Assembly (NCBI RefSeq): GCF_006476605.1
Contig: NZ_ML636801.1
Location: 124,001-188,000, forward strand
Length of the DNA stretch: 64,000 bases
Source of the DNA: Brucella gallinifaecis
Lineage (GTDB): Bacteria > Pseudomonadota > Alphaproteobacteria > Rhizobiales > Rhizobiaceae
Direction of reading: 5' to 3'
Position 1 is the stretch's first letter; each line of letters starts with the position of its first letter. This document shows, one piece after another, positions 47,159-56,556 of this stretch. Below the pieces are notes generated by a model. The model saw only the letters and a list, made by a program, of their open reading frames with translations. It searched no databases and was not told where the DNA came from. Both the position numbers and the translations under genes were made by a program.

Positions 47159-48442
47159 ATGTTGAACGATCCGCGCTCGCATGGCCTTTGGGAAAAGACC
47201 GCTCCTGCTGCACCAAAAACCGATGCGCTTAAAGGCGATCTCACGGCTGATGTGGTGATTGTGGGTGGCGGATTTACAGGCCTTTCGACGGCTTTGCATC
47301 TGGCAGAAAAAGGCACCAGCGTTATCGTGCTGGAAGGTATTGAAATCGGCTATGGCGGCTCGGGCCGCAATGTGGGTCTGGTCAATGCCGGTATGTGGGT
47401 GATGCCGGATGATCTGCCGGGCGTGCTTGGTCAGAAATATGGTGATCGTTTGCTTGACGTACTCGGCAATGCGCCAAAGCTGGTTTTTGAATTGATCGAA
47501 AAGCACAAGATTGCCTGTGAAGTTGAAAAGCAGGGCACACTGCATTGTGCTGTTGGCAAAAAGGGTCTCAAGGAACTTGAAGACCGTTATGAACAATGGG
47601 CGCGGCGTGGCGCCAATGTGAAATTGCTTGATGCAAAAGAAACCGAAGCCAAGGTCGGCAGCAAGGCCTATGCCGGATCGCTGCTTGATTTGCGGGCCGG
47701 TACAATTCAGCCGCTTGCCTATGTGCGCGGCCTCGCTCACGCTGCCATTGCTGCCGGTGCCCGGATTTTCACGCAAAGCGTGGTGACAGGTGTCAGCGAG
47801 CAGAATGGAAAATGGGTGGTGAAGACCGCTTCCGGCATGGTTACGGCTGACTGGATTGTGGTTGCAACCAATGCCTATACCAATGCGCCATGGCCGGAAA
47901 TACGTGCCGAGCTTGTGCATCTGCCTTATTTCAATATGGCCACCAGGCCTTTGTCAGACAATTTGCGAAAGAGCATTTTGCCAGAACGTCAGGGCGTGTG
48001 GGACACCAAGGAAGTTCTGTCGTCTTTCCGCTTTGACAACCAAGGTCGTCTGGTGTTCGGCAGTGTTGGTGCGCTGCGCAATACGGGTGCAGGCGTGCAT
48101 AAGGCATGGGCGAAGAAATCGCTGAAGCGTCTCTTTCCGCAGATTGGTGATGTCGAGTTTGAATCGGAATGGTATGGCAAGATCGGCATGACCAATGACA
48201 GTCTGCCGAAATTCCATCGCCTTGCACACAATGTTGTTGGCTTTTCCGGCTATAATGGGCGTGGCATTGCACCGGGCACTGTCTTTGGCCAGTATCTTGC
48301 CATGCTTGTCTCTGGGGAAATTAGCGAGGCTGATCTGCCATTGCCGGTCAGCGATCCAAAAGAACAGAGTTTGCGTGGTTTGCGTGAGGCTTATTATGAA
48401 GCTGGTGCACAGGTCGCGCATGTAGCCGAGATAATACTTTGA
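47159..48442 (+). CDS. amaA: L-pipecolate oxidase / FAD-dependent oxidoreductase
   Basis: DAO-type FAD oxidoreductase, 427 residues, with GGGFTGLSTALHLAEKG (about 36-52) as the FAD-binding motif and GYGGSGRNVGLVNAG soon after. It resembles AmaA, which oxidises L-pipecolate to piperideine-6-carboxylate, the substrate of AmaB. Linkage with amaB and hglS supports this, though sarcosine- or glycine-oxidase-like roles cannot be excluded. I use the ATG at 47159; a TTG three codons earlier is also possible. Confidence 0.78.
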   Translation: MLNDPRSHGLWEKTAPAAPKTDALKGDLTADVVIVGGGFTGLSTALHLAEKGTSVIVLEGIEIGYGGSGRNVGLVNAGMWVMPDDLPGVLGQKYGDRLLDVLGNAPKLVFELIEKHKIACEVEKQGTLHCAVGKKGLKELEDRYEQWARRGANVKLLDAKETEAKVGSKAYAGSLLDLRAGTIQPLAYVRGLAHAAIAAGARIFTQSVVTGVSEQNGKWVVKTASGMVTADWIVVATNAYTNAPWPEIRAELVHLPYFNMATRPLSDNLRKSILPERQGVWDTKEVLSSFRFDNQGRLVFGSVGALRNTGAGVHKAWAKKSLKRLFPQIGDVEFESEWYGKIGMTNDSLPKFHRLAHNVVGFSGYNGRGIAPGTVFGQYLAMLVSGEISEADLPLPVSDPKEQSLRGLREAYYEAGAQVAHVAEIIL

Positions 48443-48525
48443 GCTTGTCATATAATTGAAGCCTAAGCCCTTTATGGCATCCGCATCGCTTCCAGAATGG
48501 AAGAGATGCGGAAGGTCAAATGAGC

Positions 48526-48569
48526 AATGCCCTTCTGCGGATTAGAAATCTGCCGGAGGGCATTTTGCT
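48526..48569 (+). terminator. Probable terminator after amaA
   Basis: A two-part stem, AATGCCCT/AGGGCATT around GCGGATT/AATCTGC, ends in TTGCTTTC. The T-run is interrupted, so strength is uncertain. Confidence 0.5.
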
Positions 48570-48573
48570 TTCT

Positions 48574-48607
48574 GAAACCAGTTTCGATTTGAAACCAGTT
48601 TCGATTT
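48574..48607. repeat. Tandem 17-base repeat, possible double operator
   Basis: Two adjacent exact copies of GAAACCAGTTTCGATTT. Each contains the inverted repeat GAAAC-CA-GTTTC. It lies about 170 bases upstream of the importer operon start. Confidence 0.55.
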
Positions 48608-48775
48608 TTTGGCGGATGCTTTAGAGATTTGTTTGACAGGTGAGTCATGAACAGGAATGATCGCGCTTCTCGATATGACAGTATCTGCGCCATTTCAGCT
48701 CGTATGCAGCGTAATCACGCCGGAGCGGTTGCGCATGCTGCCGAAAACCACACAGAGATTCGAGGAAAAAACGCC

Positions 48776-49756
48776 ATGACCAAGATGTTGAAGCGGGCCA
48801 CAGCAGTTCCTGCTCTTCTTGCTCTGTCTATTGTTGTTGCACAGGCTGATACACTCACCCTTTACACATCGCAGCCAGAAGCTGATGCGACCAAAACGGT
48901 TGAAGCTTTCCGCAAGGTAAACCCTGATACAGATGTGCAGATTTTCCGCTCAGGTACGAGCGAACTCCTCACCAAGCTTGCTGCCGAGTTTTCGGCTGGT
49001 GCGCCACAGCCCGATGTTCTGCTGATTGCCGATGCGGTGACAATGGAAGGCCTCAAGAAGGACAAGCGCCTGCTGCCTTATACGGATGCCAAGCTTGATG
49101 GTTTTTCTGCTGACAGCTATGATGCAGACAAGACCTATTTCGGCTCCAAGCTGATCACCACTGGTATTGCTTATAATACGAGCGCCGCCCAGAAGCCTGA
49201 ACATTGGGCCGATCTTGCCAAGGCCGAGTATAAGGGGCAGGTCGTCATGCCAAGCCCGCTTTATTCGGGGGCTGCGGCCTATTTGCTGAGTGGTTTTGCA
49301 CTGGATAAGGATCTCGGCTGGGATTATTTCAACAATCTCAAGGCCAATGAACTTTCAAGCGTTAAAGGCAATGGCGCTGTGCTGAAGTCGGTTGCGAGTG
49401 GCGAAAAGCCATATGGTATTCTGGTTGATTTCATGGCGTTGAACGCCAAGGCCAAGGGTTCGCCGATCGAATTCGTGTTTCCGTCGGAAGGTGTGCCGGC
49501 TGTGACCGAACCCGTTGCGATCATGGCGACCGCCAAGAATGTCGATGGCGCCAAGAAATTCGTTGATTTTATCCTGTCGGATGATGGCCAGAAACTGGCA
49601 TTGGAACAGGGTTATCTGCCTGCCAAGGAAGGCGTTGGCCGTCCTGCATGGCTGCCGGAAGGCACCAATATCAAAATCATGTCGATTGATACCCAGAAGG
49701 TTCTCAATCAGACGGATGCCGACAAGAAGCAGTTCTCTGAGCTGTTTGGCGGATAA
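48776..49756 (+). CDS. ABC importer periplasmic binding protein (FbpA/AfuA-like)
   Basis: 326-residue periplasmic solute-binding protein with a signal peptide MTKMLKRATAVPALLALSIV... ending before DTLTLYTSQPEAD. The fold is that of the ferric-iron/polyamine/aminoethylphosphonate group. I do not see the adjacent Tyr-Tyr pair that many FbpA proteins use for iron, so the ligand may be something else. The start at 48776 follows GAGGAAAAAA; the frame is open to 48647 but that part is not protein-like. It is the first gene of the importer operon. Confidence 0.8.
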   Translation: MTKMLKRATAVPALLALSIVVAQADTLTLYTSQPEADATKTVEAFRKVNPDTDVQIFRSGTSELLTKLAAEFSAGAPQPDVLLIADAVTMEGLKKDKRLLPYTDAKLDGFSADSYDADKTYFGSKLITTGIAYNTSAAQKPEHWADLAKAEYKGQVVMPSPLYSGAAAYLLSGFALDKDLGWDYFNNLKANELSSVKGNGAVLKSVASGEKPYGILVDFMALNAKAKGSPIEFVFPSEGVPAVTEPVAIMATAKNVDGAKKFVDFILSDDGQKLALEQGYLPAKEGVGRPAWLPEGTNIKIMSIDTQKVLNQTDADKKQFSELFGG

Positions 49757-49765
49757 TAAGCTAAC

Positions 49766-51466
49766 ATGCGCATGTTTCGAGATATTCAGGGCCGTGATGC
49801 GGCCCTGATTGTTGGTGTAACGCTGATTGTTGCAGTGCTGTCGCTGTTGCCAATGATGCGCCTGCTTGTGGAACTTGTTGCGCCACAGGGACAGCTTTCG
49901 ACATCCGTTTTGACTGAAACATTGAGCCACCGCTCGACATGGATTGCCACATGGCATTCTGTGCAAATTGGCATTGGCGGCACATTGCTGGCGCTGGTGT
50001 TTGGCATTGTAGCGGCGTTGCTCGTTGGTCTCACTGACATGCGCGGACGCAATGTGTTCGTGCTTTTTTATGTGACGCCGCTGCTGATTGCGCCACAGGT
50101 AACTGCACTTGCCTGGCTTCAGCTTTTCGGACCTTCCAGCCAGTTTCTCAAGATTATCGGCATGGCGCCGCCGCTTGGCAGCCGTAACCCGCTTTATTCT
50201 GTCTGGGGCATTATTTTTCTGCTCGGCGTGCAATATGGACCGCTGGTCTTTCTGATCGTACGCGCTGGTCTGCGCAAGCTCCCGCGCGAGCTGGTGGAAG
50301 CGGGCCTGAGTGCGGGTGCCAGCAAATGGACGGTTCTGCGCACCATTATCCTGCCGCTGATGACGCCATCAATCATAGGTGCAGCGGCCTTGGCTTTTGT
50401 GTCCTGCGTCGGCAATTTCGGCATCCCGGCATTTCTTGGTATTCCGTCGAATTATCTGGTTCTGCCAACGCTGATTTATCAGCGTCTTGCAGGTGGTGGG
50501 CCAGCCGTGCTCTCCAGCGTCGCCGTGCTTTCTGTGCTGATCGGTCTGATCGCCATGGCAGGGATCGCCGCACAGGATTATGCCTCGCGCCGCCGTGATT
50601 TCCGCATTGTTTCAACCTCGCTGCCAGCCGCACCTTTTGCGCTTGGTATATGGCGCATCTGGGCGGAGCTGGCTGCATGGCTGTTGATCGTGATCGTGCT
50701 GTTTCTGCCGCTGATTGGTTTGACCCTTTCGGCACTGGTTCCAGCCTATGGCGTGCCGCTGACATTTGCGACCGCAACGCTTGAAAATTTCCGCTTTGTG
50801 ATGCTTGAACATGGTGGTTCGGCACGGGCCTTTGGCAATAGTCTGATGCTGTCCTTTGCGGCTGCCATATTTGCTGTGCTGATTGCAGTTCCGCTGGCCT
50901 ATATGCTGGCATGGCGCAAACGGCGCTGGACCCCGATCCTTAATTTTGCAGCCGAGATGCCCTATGCGCTTCCGGGTGTCGTACTGGCCATTGCCTGTCT
51001 GTTGATGTTCCTGAAGCCGCTACCGGTTGTTGGTGTCAGCCTTTACAACACGCTCTGGATCATCCTGTTTGCCTATCTTGCACGCTTCTTCGTGCTGGCG
51101 CTGCGGCCAACGGTGGCTGGCCTGCATCAGATTGACCGTGCGCTGGAAGAAGCCGCACGAATTGCAGGTGCCGGGCTTTTCTGTCGGCTCAGGACCATTA
51201 TATTTCCTCTTGTTGCACCAGCGACGCTTGCAGGCAGCGTGCTCATTTTCATGACCGCCTTCTGTGAGCTGACGGTTTCGGCGCTTTTATGGGCGTCGGG
51301 ATCGGAAACGCTGGGCGTGGTGATGTTTTCTTTTGAACAGGCGGGGGATTCCGCCTATGCGGCTGCCATATCCATTCTGGCCGTTGCGGTGACATTCATG
51401 CTGATGCTTGCAACAAATCTGTTTGCGCGGCGTCTTCCAAACGGAGTGCTGCCATGGCGCGACTGA
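49766..51466 (+). CDS. ABC importer permease (fused double-domain, FbpB type)
   Basis: Inner-membrane permease, 566 residues, with two MetI-like domains fused, as in FbpB/PotB-C fusions. The EAA-type loops ELVEAGLSAGASKWTVLRTI (about residues 176-195) and RALEEAARIAGAGLFCRLRTI (about 460-480) bind the ATPase. About twelve hydrophobic segments are visible. It begins nine bases after the binding-protein stop and overlaps the ATPase gene by 13 bases. Confidence 0.87.
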   Translation: MRMFRDIQGRDAALIVGVTLIVAVLSLLPMMRLLVELVAPQGQLSTSVLTETLSHRSTWIATWHSVQIGIGGTLLALVFGIVAALLVGLTDMRGRNVFVLFYVTPLLIAPQVTALAWLQLFGPSSQFLKIIGMAPPLGSRNPLYSVWGIIFLLGVQYGPLVFLIVRAGLRKLPRELVEAGLSAGASKWTVLRTIILPLMTPSIIGAAALAFVSCVGNFGIPAFLGIPSNYLVLPTLIYQRLAGGGPAVLSSVAVLSVLIGLIAMAGIAAQDYASRRRDFRIVSTSLPAAPFALGIWRIWAELAAWLLIVIVLFLPLIGLTLSALVPAYGVPLTFATATLENFRFVMLEHGGSARAFGNSLMLSFAAAIFAVLIAVPLAYMLAWRKRRWTPILNFAAEMPYALPGVVLAIACLLMFLKPLPVVGVSLYNTLWIILFAYLARFFVLALRPTVAGLHQIDRALEEAARIAGAGLFCRLRTIIFPLVAPATLAGSVLIFMTAFCELTVSALLWASGSETLGVVMFSFEQAGDSAYAAAISILAVAVTFMLMLATNLFARRLPNGVLPWRD

Positions 51467-52569
51467 AAATCACTTCTGTTTCCAAGAGCTTCAATGAGTT
51501 TCAGGCCCTGTCTGAAGTGTCTCTCGATGTGAAGGATGGTGAGTTTGTTGCCATTCTCGGACCATCAGGCTGTGGCAAGACCACGCTTTTGCGGATGATT
51601 GCCGGTTTTGAAGAAGTCGACGGCGGCGAAATCCATATTGGTGACAGTCGCGTTTCCCATGTTGACGGCAATGTGCCGCCGGAGAAGCGGCAGGTCGGTA
51701 TCGTCTTCCAGAATTATGCGCTCTGGCCACATATGAGCGTCGCCGAAAATGTCGGCTATAGTCTGCGGGTGGCAAAGGTCGCCAAAGCCGAGCGTGAACG
51801 TCGTGTGAAAGAAGCGCTGGCGCTGGTCGATCTTGACGGGTTTGGTGATCGCCGTCCGGCCAATCTTTCGGGCGGTCAACGGCAGCGTGTGGCTCTGGCG
51901 CGGTGTCTCGTTGCAGCTCCTTCGCTGGTCTTGTTTGACGAACCGCTTGCCAATCTCGATGTGCATTTGCGTGCTTCGATGGAAGACGAGTTTGCGGCTT
52001 TCCACAAGCGCACCGGCACGACAATTATCTACATCACCCATGATCAGGCTGAGGCCATGGCGCTTGCCGACCGGATTGCAGTGCTTGATCATGGCAAGCT
52101 TCAGCAGTTTGATACGCCGCGCAAGCTCTATGAGGAACCGGCCAGTGAAATGGTTGCGTCCTTTATTGCGCACGGCATGGTGCTGCCTGCGGAGGTCGTA
52201 TCTTTTGCGCAAGCGGGGCATTGCGAGGCTTTGGTCTTGGGAAGCCGTGCGCAAGTGCGCTGCTCCGGCATTGAAATGCCGCGTGCCAATGCGCAGCTCT
52301 GTGTTCGGGCAGAGGATTTGCAACTGGTGGAAACAGGGGGCATCCCTGTGCGGGTCAAGCGCTCTGTCTATCGCGGGGGCGGTTCGCGCATTGAGGCTTC
52401 ACCTGTTTTCAAGTCGGATATTCACCTGCATTTTGAAGTGCGTGATCCGGTGCGGCTGGAAGAAGGCGATGAAGTGCGTGTCGCGATTCAAAATGGCTGG
52501 ATCATCCCCACCGATGAAATGCCGGTGAGAAAAATCTCCACCGGCTTTCCAATTGGCAACAAGATTTAG
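51454..52569 (+). CDS. ABC importer ATPase (FbpC/PotA type)
   Basis: 371-residue ATPase energising the importer. Walker A GPSGCGKTT at 36-44, Q-loop FQNYALWPH, signature LSGGQ at 138-142, Walker B VLFDEP near 159-164 and the switch THDQAEA are all present. The C-terminal 130 residues form a TOBE regulatory domain. It overlaps the permease gene. Its stop lies 1 base from the stop of the convergent tex gene, with no terminator between them. Confidence 0.9.
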   Translation: MARLKITSVSKSFNEFQALSEVSLDVKDGEFVAILGPSGCGKTTLLRMIAGFEEVDGGEIHIGDSRVSHVDGNVPPEKRQVGIVFQNYALWPHMSVAENVGYSLRVAKVAKAERERRVKEALALVDLDGFGDRRPANLSGGQRQRVALARCLVAAPSLVLFDEPLANLDVHLRASMEDEFAAFHKRTGTTIIYITHDQAEAMALADRIAVLDHGKLQQFDTPRKLYEEPASEMVASFIAHGMVLPAEVVSFAQAGHCEALVLGSRAQVRCSGIEMPRANAQLCVRAEDLQLVETGGIPVRVKRSVYRGGGSRIEASPVFKSDIHLHFEVRDPVRLEEGDEVRVAIQNGWIIPTDEMPVRKISTGFPIGNKI

Positions 52570-52570
52570 C

Positions 52571-54877
52571 TTATTTCTTTTTCATTGCTTCAAGAAGCGC
52601 TGCGCCGAAACCGCCGGTTGAGGGCTGCTCCTGTTTGCGCGGGGCAAAGTTTTGTTTTGGTGTGGGCTTCGTATCGCGCTGCGCATTGTTGCGTGGAGCC
52701 GGGGCTTCGCCGCCATCCTTTCTCATCGTGAGACCAATGCGCTTGCGTGGTACATCGACTTCCGTCACGCGCACCTTCACCACATCGCCAGCCTTGACCA
52801 CTTCATGCGGGTCTTTGACAAATTTATCGGCAAGTTGGGACACATGGACAAGCCCGTCCTGATGCACGCCGATATCGACAAAGGCGCCGAAGGCCGCAAC
52901 ATTGGTTACAGTGCCTTCCAGCATCATGCCGGGTTTGAGGTCCTTGATGTCATCAATGCCATCGGCAAAGGTTGCGGTCTTGAAGCCCGGACGCGGATCA
53001 CGGCCCGGCTTGTCCAGCTCTGCAATGATGTCGCGCACGGTTGGCAGGCCAAAACGCTCATCAACAAAGATGCGTGGATCGAGCGCTTTCAATGCCGCAC
53101 TGTCACCCATGAGGCTGCGCACATCGCGGCCACAGGCGGCAACGATCTTTTTTGCAACGCCATAGGCTTCCGGGTGAACAGAGGATGCATCAAGCGGCTC
53201 GGTGCCGTTGGCGATACGCAGAAAGCCTGCGCATTGTTCAAAAGCGCGATTGCCAAGGCGGGCGACTTTCAACAGCTCCTTGCGGTTTTTGAAAGCTCCC
53301 GCTTGATCGCGATGGGCAACAATTGCTTCGGCGAGAGATTTACCAAGCCCCGATACACGCGCCAATAGCGAGGCGGATGCCGTGTTGAGATCAACGCCGA
53401 CAGCGTTCACCGCGTCTTCGACCACGGCATCAAGCGAACGGGCAAGGCGTGATTGATCGACATCATGCTGATACTGGCCAACGCCAATGGATTTAGGCTC
53501 GATCTTTACAAGCTCGGCCAGAGGGTCCTGCAAGCGGCGGGCGATGGAAACCGCACCGCGCAGCGAAACGTCGAGTTGCGGGAATTCGGCAGCTGCGGCT
53601 TCTGACGCAGAATAGACCGACGCGCCTGCTTCCGATACGATGACTTTGAGCGGCTTTGGCGCTGGCAGATCATTGAGCATATCCACGACAAGCCGTTCGG
53701 TTTCGCGGCTGCCTGTGCCATTACCAATCGCAATCAGCTCAATCTTGTGTTTGCGGATCAGGCTTGCAAGTTCGGCCTGAGTGCCGCGCACATCGTTCTT
53801 TGGCGGAAACGGATAGACGGTTGTTGTGTCGAGCAGCTTGCCGGTACCATCGACAATTGCGACCTTGACGCCGGTGCGGATGCCCGGATCAAGACCCATG
53901 GTGGCACGCGAACCGGCGGGGGCGGCCAACAACAGGTCTTTCAAGTTACGGGCAAAGACGTTGATAGCTTCTTCTTCAGAACGTTCACGCAGCTCGCGCA
54001 TCAGATCAAGCGACAGGGAGAGCGAGAGTTTGACGCGCCATGCCCAGCCTGCAACTTCCATCAGCCATTGATCGCCGGGTAATGTCCCGCCGATATTGTA
54101 AGCGCTCGCGATCTTGCGTTCGACCGGCTTTACAGGGGAAGTGTCGTCGGCGTCGATTTCAATATCGAGCGACAGAAAGTCCTCGTTGCGACCGCGCAGC
54201 ATGGCAAGAGCGCGGTGGCCGGCAACATTGGCCCAGCGCTCGGAATGGTCGAAATAATCGGAGAATTTTGCACCAGCTTCTTGCTTGCCCTCGATAACGC
54301 GCGAGCGCAAAACTGCACGTTCTTTGAGATAATTGCGCAGATTGCCGATCAGCTCGGCATTTTCTGTAAAGCCTTCGGCGATGATGTCGCGTGCGCCTTC
54401 AAGGGCTGCTTTCACATCGGCAACGTTTTCGTTGATATATTGTTTGGCAATCTCGGCGGGAACCAGTCTGCGGTCGGCAAGAATGGCCTCAGCGAGTGGG
54501 CCAAGGCCGCGTTCGCGGGCAATTTCCGCACGGGTCCGGCGCTTGGGCTTATAGGGAAGATAAAGGTCTTCAAGCTCGGCCTTGGTCTGGACGCCTGCAA
54601 TTTTCAATTCCAGCTCCGGCGTCAGCTTTTCCTGTCCGCGGATTGATTCCAGAATGGAAATGCGTCGTGCTTCAAGTTCACGCAAATAGGAGAGGCGCTC
54701 TGAAAGCTGGCGCAGTTGTGTGTCGTCAAGCCCTCCGGTGACTTCCTTTCGGTACCGCGCGACGAATGGCACTGTTGAGCCTTCGTCCAGCAAGCCAATG
54801 GCGGCAATTGCCTGTTCCGGCTTTGCGTTGATTTCCGCTGCAATGATTGCGGCAATGCGCTTGATGTCGTTGGCCAT
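52571..54877 (-). CDS. tex: Tex family RNA-binding transcription accessory protein
   Basis: Tex protein, 768 residues: N-terminal helical region, YqgF/RNase-H-like domain (about 325-450, [20 protein letters not shown]), helix-hairpin-helix motifs (about 490-560, [21 protein letters not shown]) and a C-terminal S1 RNA-binding domain (about 645-715, [21 protein letters not shown]). It acts in the cytoplasm on RNA and the transcription machinery. A polar Pro/Gln/Asn tail ends the chain. It is a housekeeping gene not tied to its neighbours. Confidence 0.94.
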   Translation of the reverse strand: MANDIKRIAAIIAAEINAKPEQAIAAIGLLDEGSTVPFVARYRKEVTGGLDDTQLRQLSERLSYLRELEARRISILESIRGQEKLTPELELKIAGVQTKAELEDLYLPYKPKRRTRAEIARERGLGPLAEAILADRRLVPAEIAKQYINENVADVKAALEGARDIIAEGFTENAELIGNLRNYLKERAVLRSRVIEGKQEAGAKFSDYFDHSERWANVAGHRALAMLRGRNEDFLSLDIEIDADDTSPVKPVERKIASAYNIGGTLPGDQWLMEVAGWAWRVKLSLSLSLDLMRELRERSEEEAINVFARNLKDLLLAAPAGSRATMGLDPGIRTGVKVAIVDGTGKLLDTTTVYPFPPKNDVRGTQAELASLIRKHKIELIAIGNGTGSRETERLVVDMLNDLPAPKPLKVIVSEAGASVYSASEAAAAEFPQLDVSLRGAVSIARRLQDPLAELVKIEPKSIGVGQYQHDVDQSRLARSLDAVVEDAVNAVGVDLNTASASLLARVSGLGKSLAEAIVAHRDQAGAFKNRKELLKVARLGNRAFEQCAGFLRIANGTEPLDASSVHPEAYGVAKKIVAACGRDVRSLMGDSAALKALDPRIFVDERFGLPTVRDIIAELDKPGRDPRPGFKTATFADGIDDIKDLKPGMMLEGTVTNVAAFGAFVDIGVHQDGLVHVSQLADKFVKDPHEVVKAGDVVKVRVTEVDVPRKRIGLTMRKDGGEAPAPRNNAQRDTKPTPKQNFAPRKQEQPSTGGFGAALLEAMKKK

Positions 54878-55023
54878 TCATTATCCCAATTCAAAATATA
54901 TAATGCGAACATAGTCGGATAGCGCTTTGACGCAATCAAGAGCGTCATAATGGTCCACAGGAAAGCATGATTTTTTCTCTTCACGTGCCTGTGAACAAGC
55001 GAGGTCTTTAAAAATCGAAATTC

Positions 55024-55051
55024 AACGATACATATATCGTTAAATGACGAT
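55024..55051 (+). promoter_or_regulatory. Operator of the ArsR regulator
   Basis: AACGATA-CATA-TATCGTT (55024-55041) is an exact inverted repeat. A third ACGAT half-site at 55047-55051 pairs with the middle ATCGT, giving two overlapping palindromes with centres 11 bases apart. It lies 29 bases before the ArsR start, where repressor binding would block transcription. Confidence 0.6.
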
Positions 55052-55079
55052 ATGAATGAAGATCAGCGAGGTGGCCATA

Positions 55080-55412
55080 ATGTCGGAGATTGAAACTATA
55101 GCGCAGTCTGATTCATTGGCTATGCCTTTGGACGAGATACTCAAGGCGCTTGGCCATCCTGTTCGTCTCGACATTTTAAGCTGGCTCAAAGAGCCGGAGA
55201 AACACTTTTCCACCCAGCACATGTCCTTGGAGATGGGTGTGTGTGCCGGTCAGTTTGAACGGTGCGGCCTGTCGCAATCCACCGTTTCTGCCCATTTGTC
55301 CGTGTTGACCAAAGCGGGGCTGATTACGCCGAGCCGCGTTGGTCAATGGACCTTCTACAAACGCGATGAAAAGGCGATAGCCGCCTTGCTTGAATCACTG
55401 TCCGATCTTTAA
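55080..55412 (+). CDS. ArsR family regulator with a cysteine pair
   Basis: 110-residue ArsR/SmtB winged helix. LKALGHPVRLDILSWL is the family N-terminal helix and LSQSTVSAHLSVLTKAGLI the recognition helix. An insertion GVCAGQFERCG just before it holds Cys55 and Cys62, which could sense thiol-reactive compounds or a metal. The start at 55080 has GAGG at good spacing; an ATG at 55056 does not. It lies 28 bases upstream of the old yellow enzyme gene, its likely target. Confidence 0.86.
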   Translation: MSEIETIAQSDSLAMPLDEILKALGHPVRLDILSWLKEPEKHFSTQHMSLEMGVCAGQFERCGLSQSTVSAHLSVLTKAGLITPSRVGQWTFYKRDEKAIAALLESLSDL

Positions 55413-55440
55413 ATATCTCTCAATCTAAAGGAAAATGCCT

Positions 55441-56556
55441 ATGACCACATTGTTTGATCCGGTTACTATTGGCGATTTGAAGCTTTCAAACCGAATTGTT
55501 ATGGCACCTTTGACGCGCAATCGTTCACCCAAGGCTGTGCCCAATGATCTCAATGTTACCTATTATGAACAGCGTGCAAGCGCTGGTCTGATTATCACAG
55601 AAGCAACACCGATCAGCCATCAGGGGCAGGGCTATGCCGATGTTCCGGGCCTATATTCTGATGAGCAGCTTGCAGGTTGGAAGCGCGTAACCGATGCTGT
55701 GCACAGCGCAGGCGGCAAGATCGTCGTGCAGATGTGGCATGTGGGTCGTATTTCGCACAACAGCCTGCAGCCAAATGGCGGCAAGCCGGTCGCGCCATCA
55801 GCTATTACGGCCAAGTCGAAAACCTATCTTGTGCATCCAGACGGCACCGGCGAATTTGCACCGACGTCTGAACCGCGTGCCCTTGAAAAGAGCGAGTTGC
55901 CGGAAATCGTTGCAACCTATGCCAAGGCTGCCAAGGATGCTGTTGAAGTGGCTGGTTTTGATGGGGTCGAAATTCACGCTGCAAACGGTTATCTGATTGA
56001 TCAGTTTTTGCGTTCAGGCAGCAATCACCGCACCGATGAATATGGTGGTTCGATTGAAAATCGTGCACGCTTTTTGTTTGAAGTGGTGGATGCGATTACC
56101 AAATCTGTTGCGCCGGGCAAGGTTGGCATTCGTCTTTCGCCGGTAACACCTGCCAATGACGCATCAGATCCCGATCCGCAGCCATTGTTCGATTATGTGA
56201 TTGAAAAGCTGGCCGCCTATGGTCTTGCCTATATTCACATCATTGAAGGTGCAACCGGCGGTCCGCGTGATTTCCAGCAGGGTCCGCAGCCATTTGATTA
56301 TGCGCGTCTCAAGCAGGTCTATCGCGATGCCGGTGGTAAAGCTGCATGGATGGTCAATAATGGTTATGATCGTGAACTGGCGCAAAAGGCTATCGAAACT
56401 GGCCTTGCCGACGTTGTTGCCTTTGGCAAACCGTTTATCTCAAACCCTGATCTGGTGCGGCGTTTGAAGGAAAATGCGCCGCTTAATGAAATCAATCAGG
56501 AAAATATGTATGGCGGTGGTGCCAAGGGATATACGGATTATCCAATCCTCGCCTAG
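55441..56556 (+). CDS. Old yellow enzyme family alkene reductase
   Basis: FMN-dependent ene-reductase, 371 residues, NemA/OYE type, reducing electron-poor alkenes such as enones, maleimides or nitro compounds with NAD(P)H. MAPLTRNRS near the N-terminus contacts FMN; His179 and Asn182 in EIHAANGYLIDQF bind the substrate carbonyl; DVVAFGKPFISNPDL binds the FMN phosphate. AAAGGA fits the ATG at 55441 better than that at 55435. The edge of a repeat supplies two bases of the TAG stop. Confidence 0.9.
   Translation: MTTLFDPVTIGDLKLSNRIVMAPLTRNRSPKAVPNDLNVTYYEQRASAGLIITEATPISHQGQGYADVPGLYSDEQLAGWKRVTDAVHSAGGKIVVQMWHVGRISHNSLQPNGGKPVAPSAITAKSKTYLVHPDGTGEFAPTSEPRALEKSELPEIVATYAKAAKDAVEVAGFDGVEIHAANGYLIDQFLRSGSNHRTDEYGGSIENRARFLFEVVDAITKSVAPGKVGIRLSPVTPANDASDPDPQPLFDYVIEKLAAYGLAYIHIIEGATGGPRDFQQGPQPFDYARLKQVYRDAGGKAAWMVNNGYDRELAQKAIETGLADVVAFGKPFISNPDLVRRLKENAPLNEINQENMYGGGAKGYTDYPILA

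Larger units (their letters stand above)
48443..48775 (+). other. Structured gene-free region between amaA and the ABC importer
   Basis: Three structures fill this 333-base gap. TCCGCATC (48480-48487) pairs with GATGCGGA (48505-48512) and continues inward with CTTCC/GGAAG. AATGCCCT (48526-48533) pairs with AGGGCATT (48557-48564) and encloses a second stem, giving a probable terminator. GAAACCAGTTTCGATTT is then repeated in tandem (48574-48607). An open frame from 48647 lacks a ribosome site and is not called. Confidence 0.55.

Noticed and set aside
48647-48775. N-terminal extension of the binding-protein gene
   Set aside because: The extension has no ribosome site and precedes a good signal peptide that has its own GAGGA.
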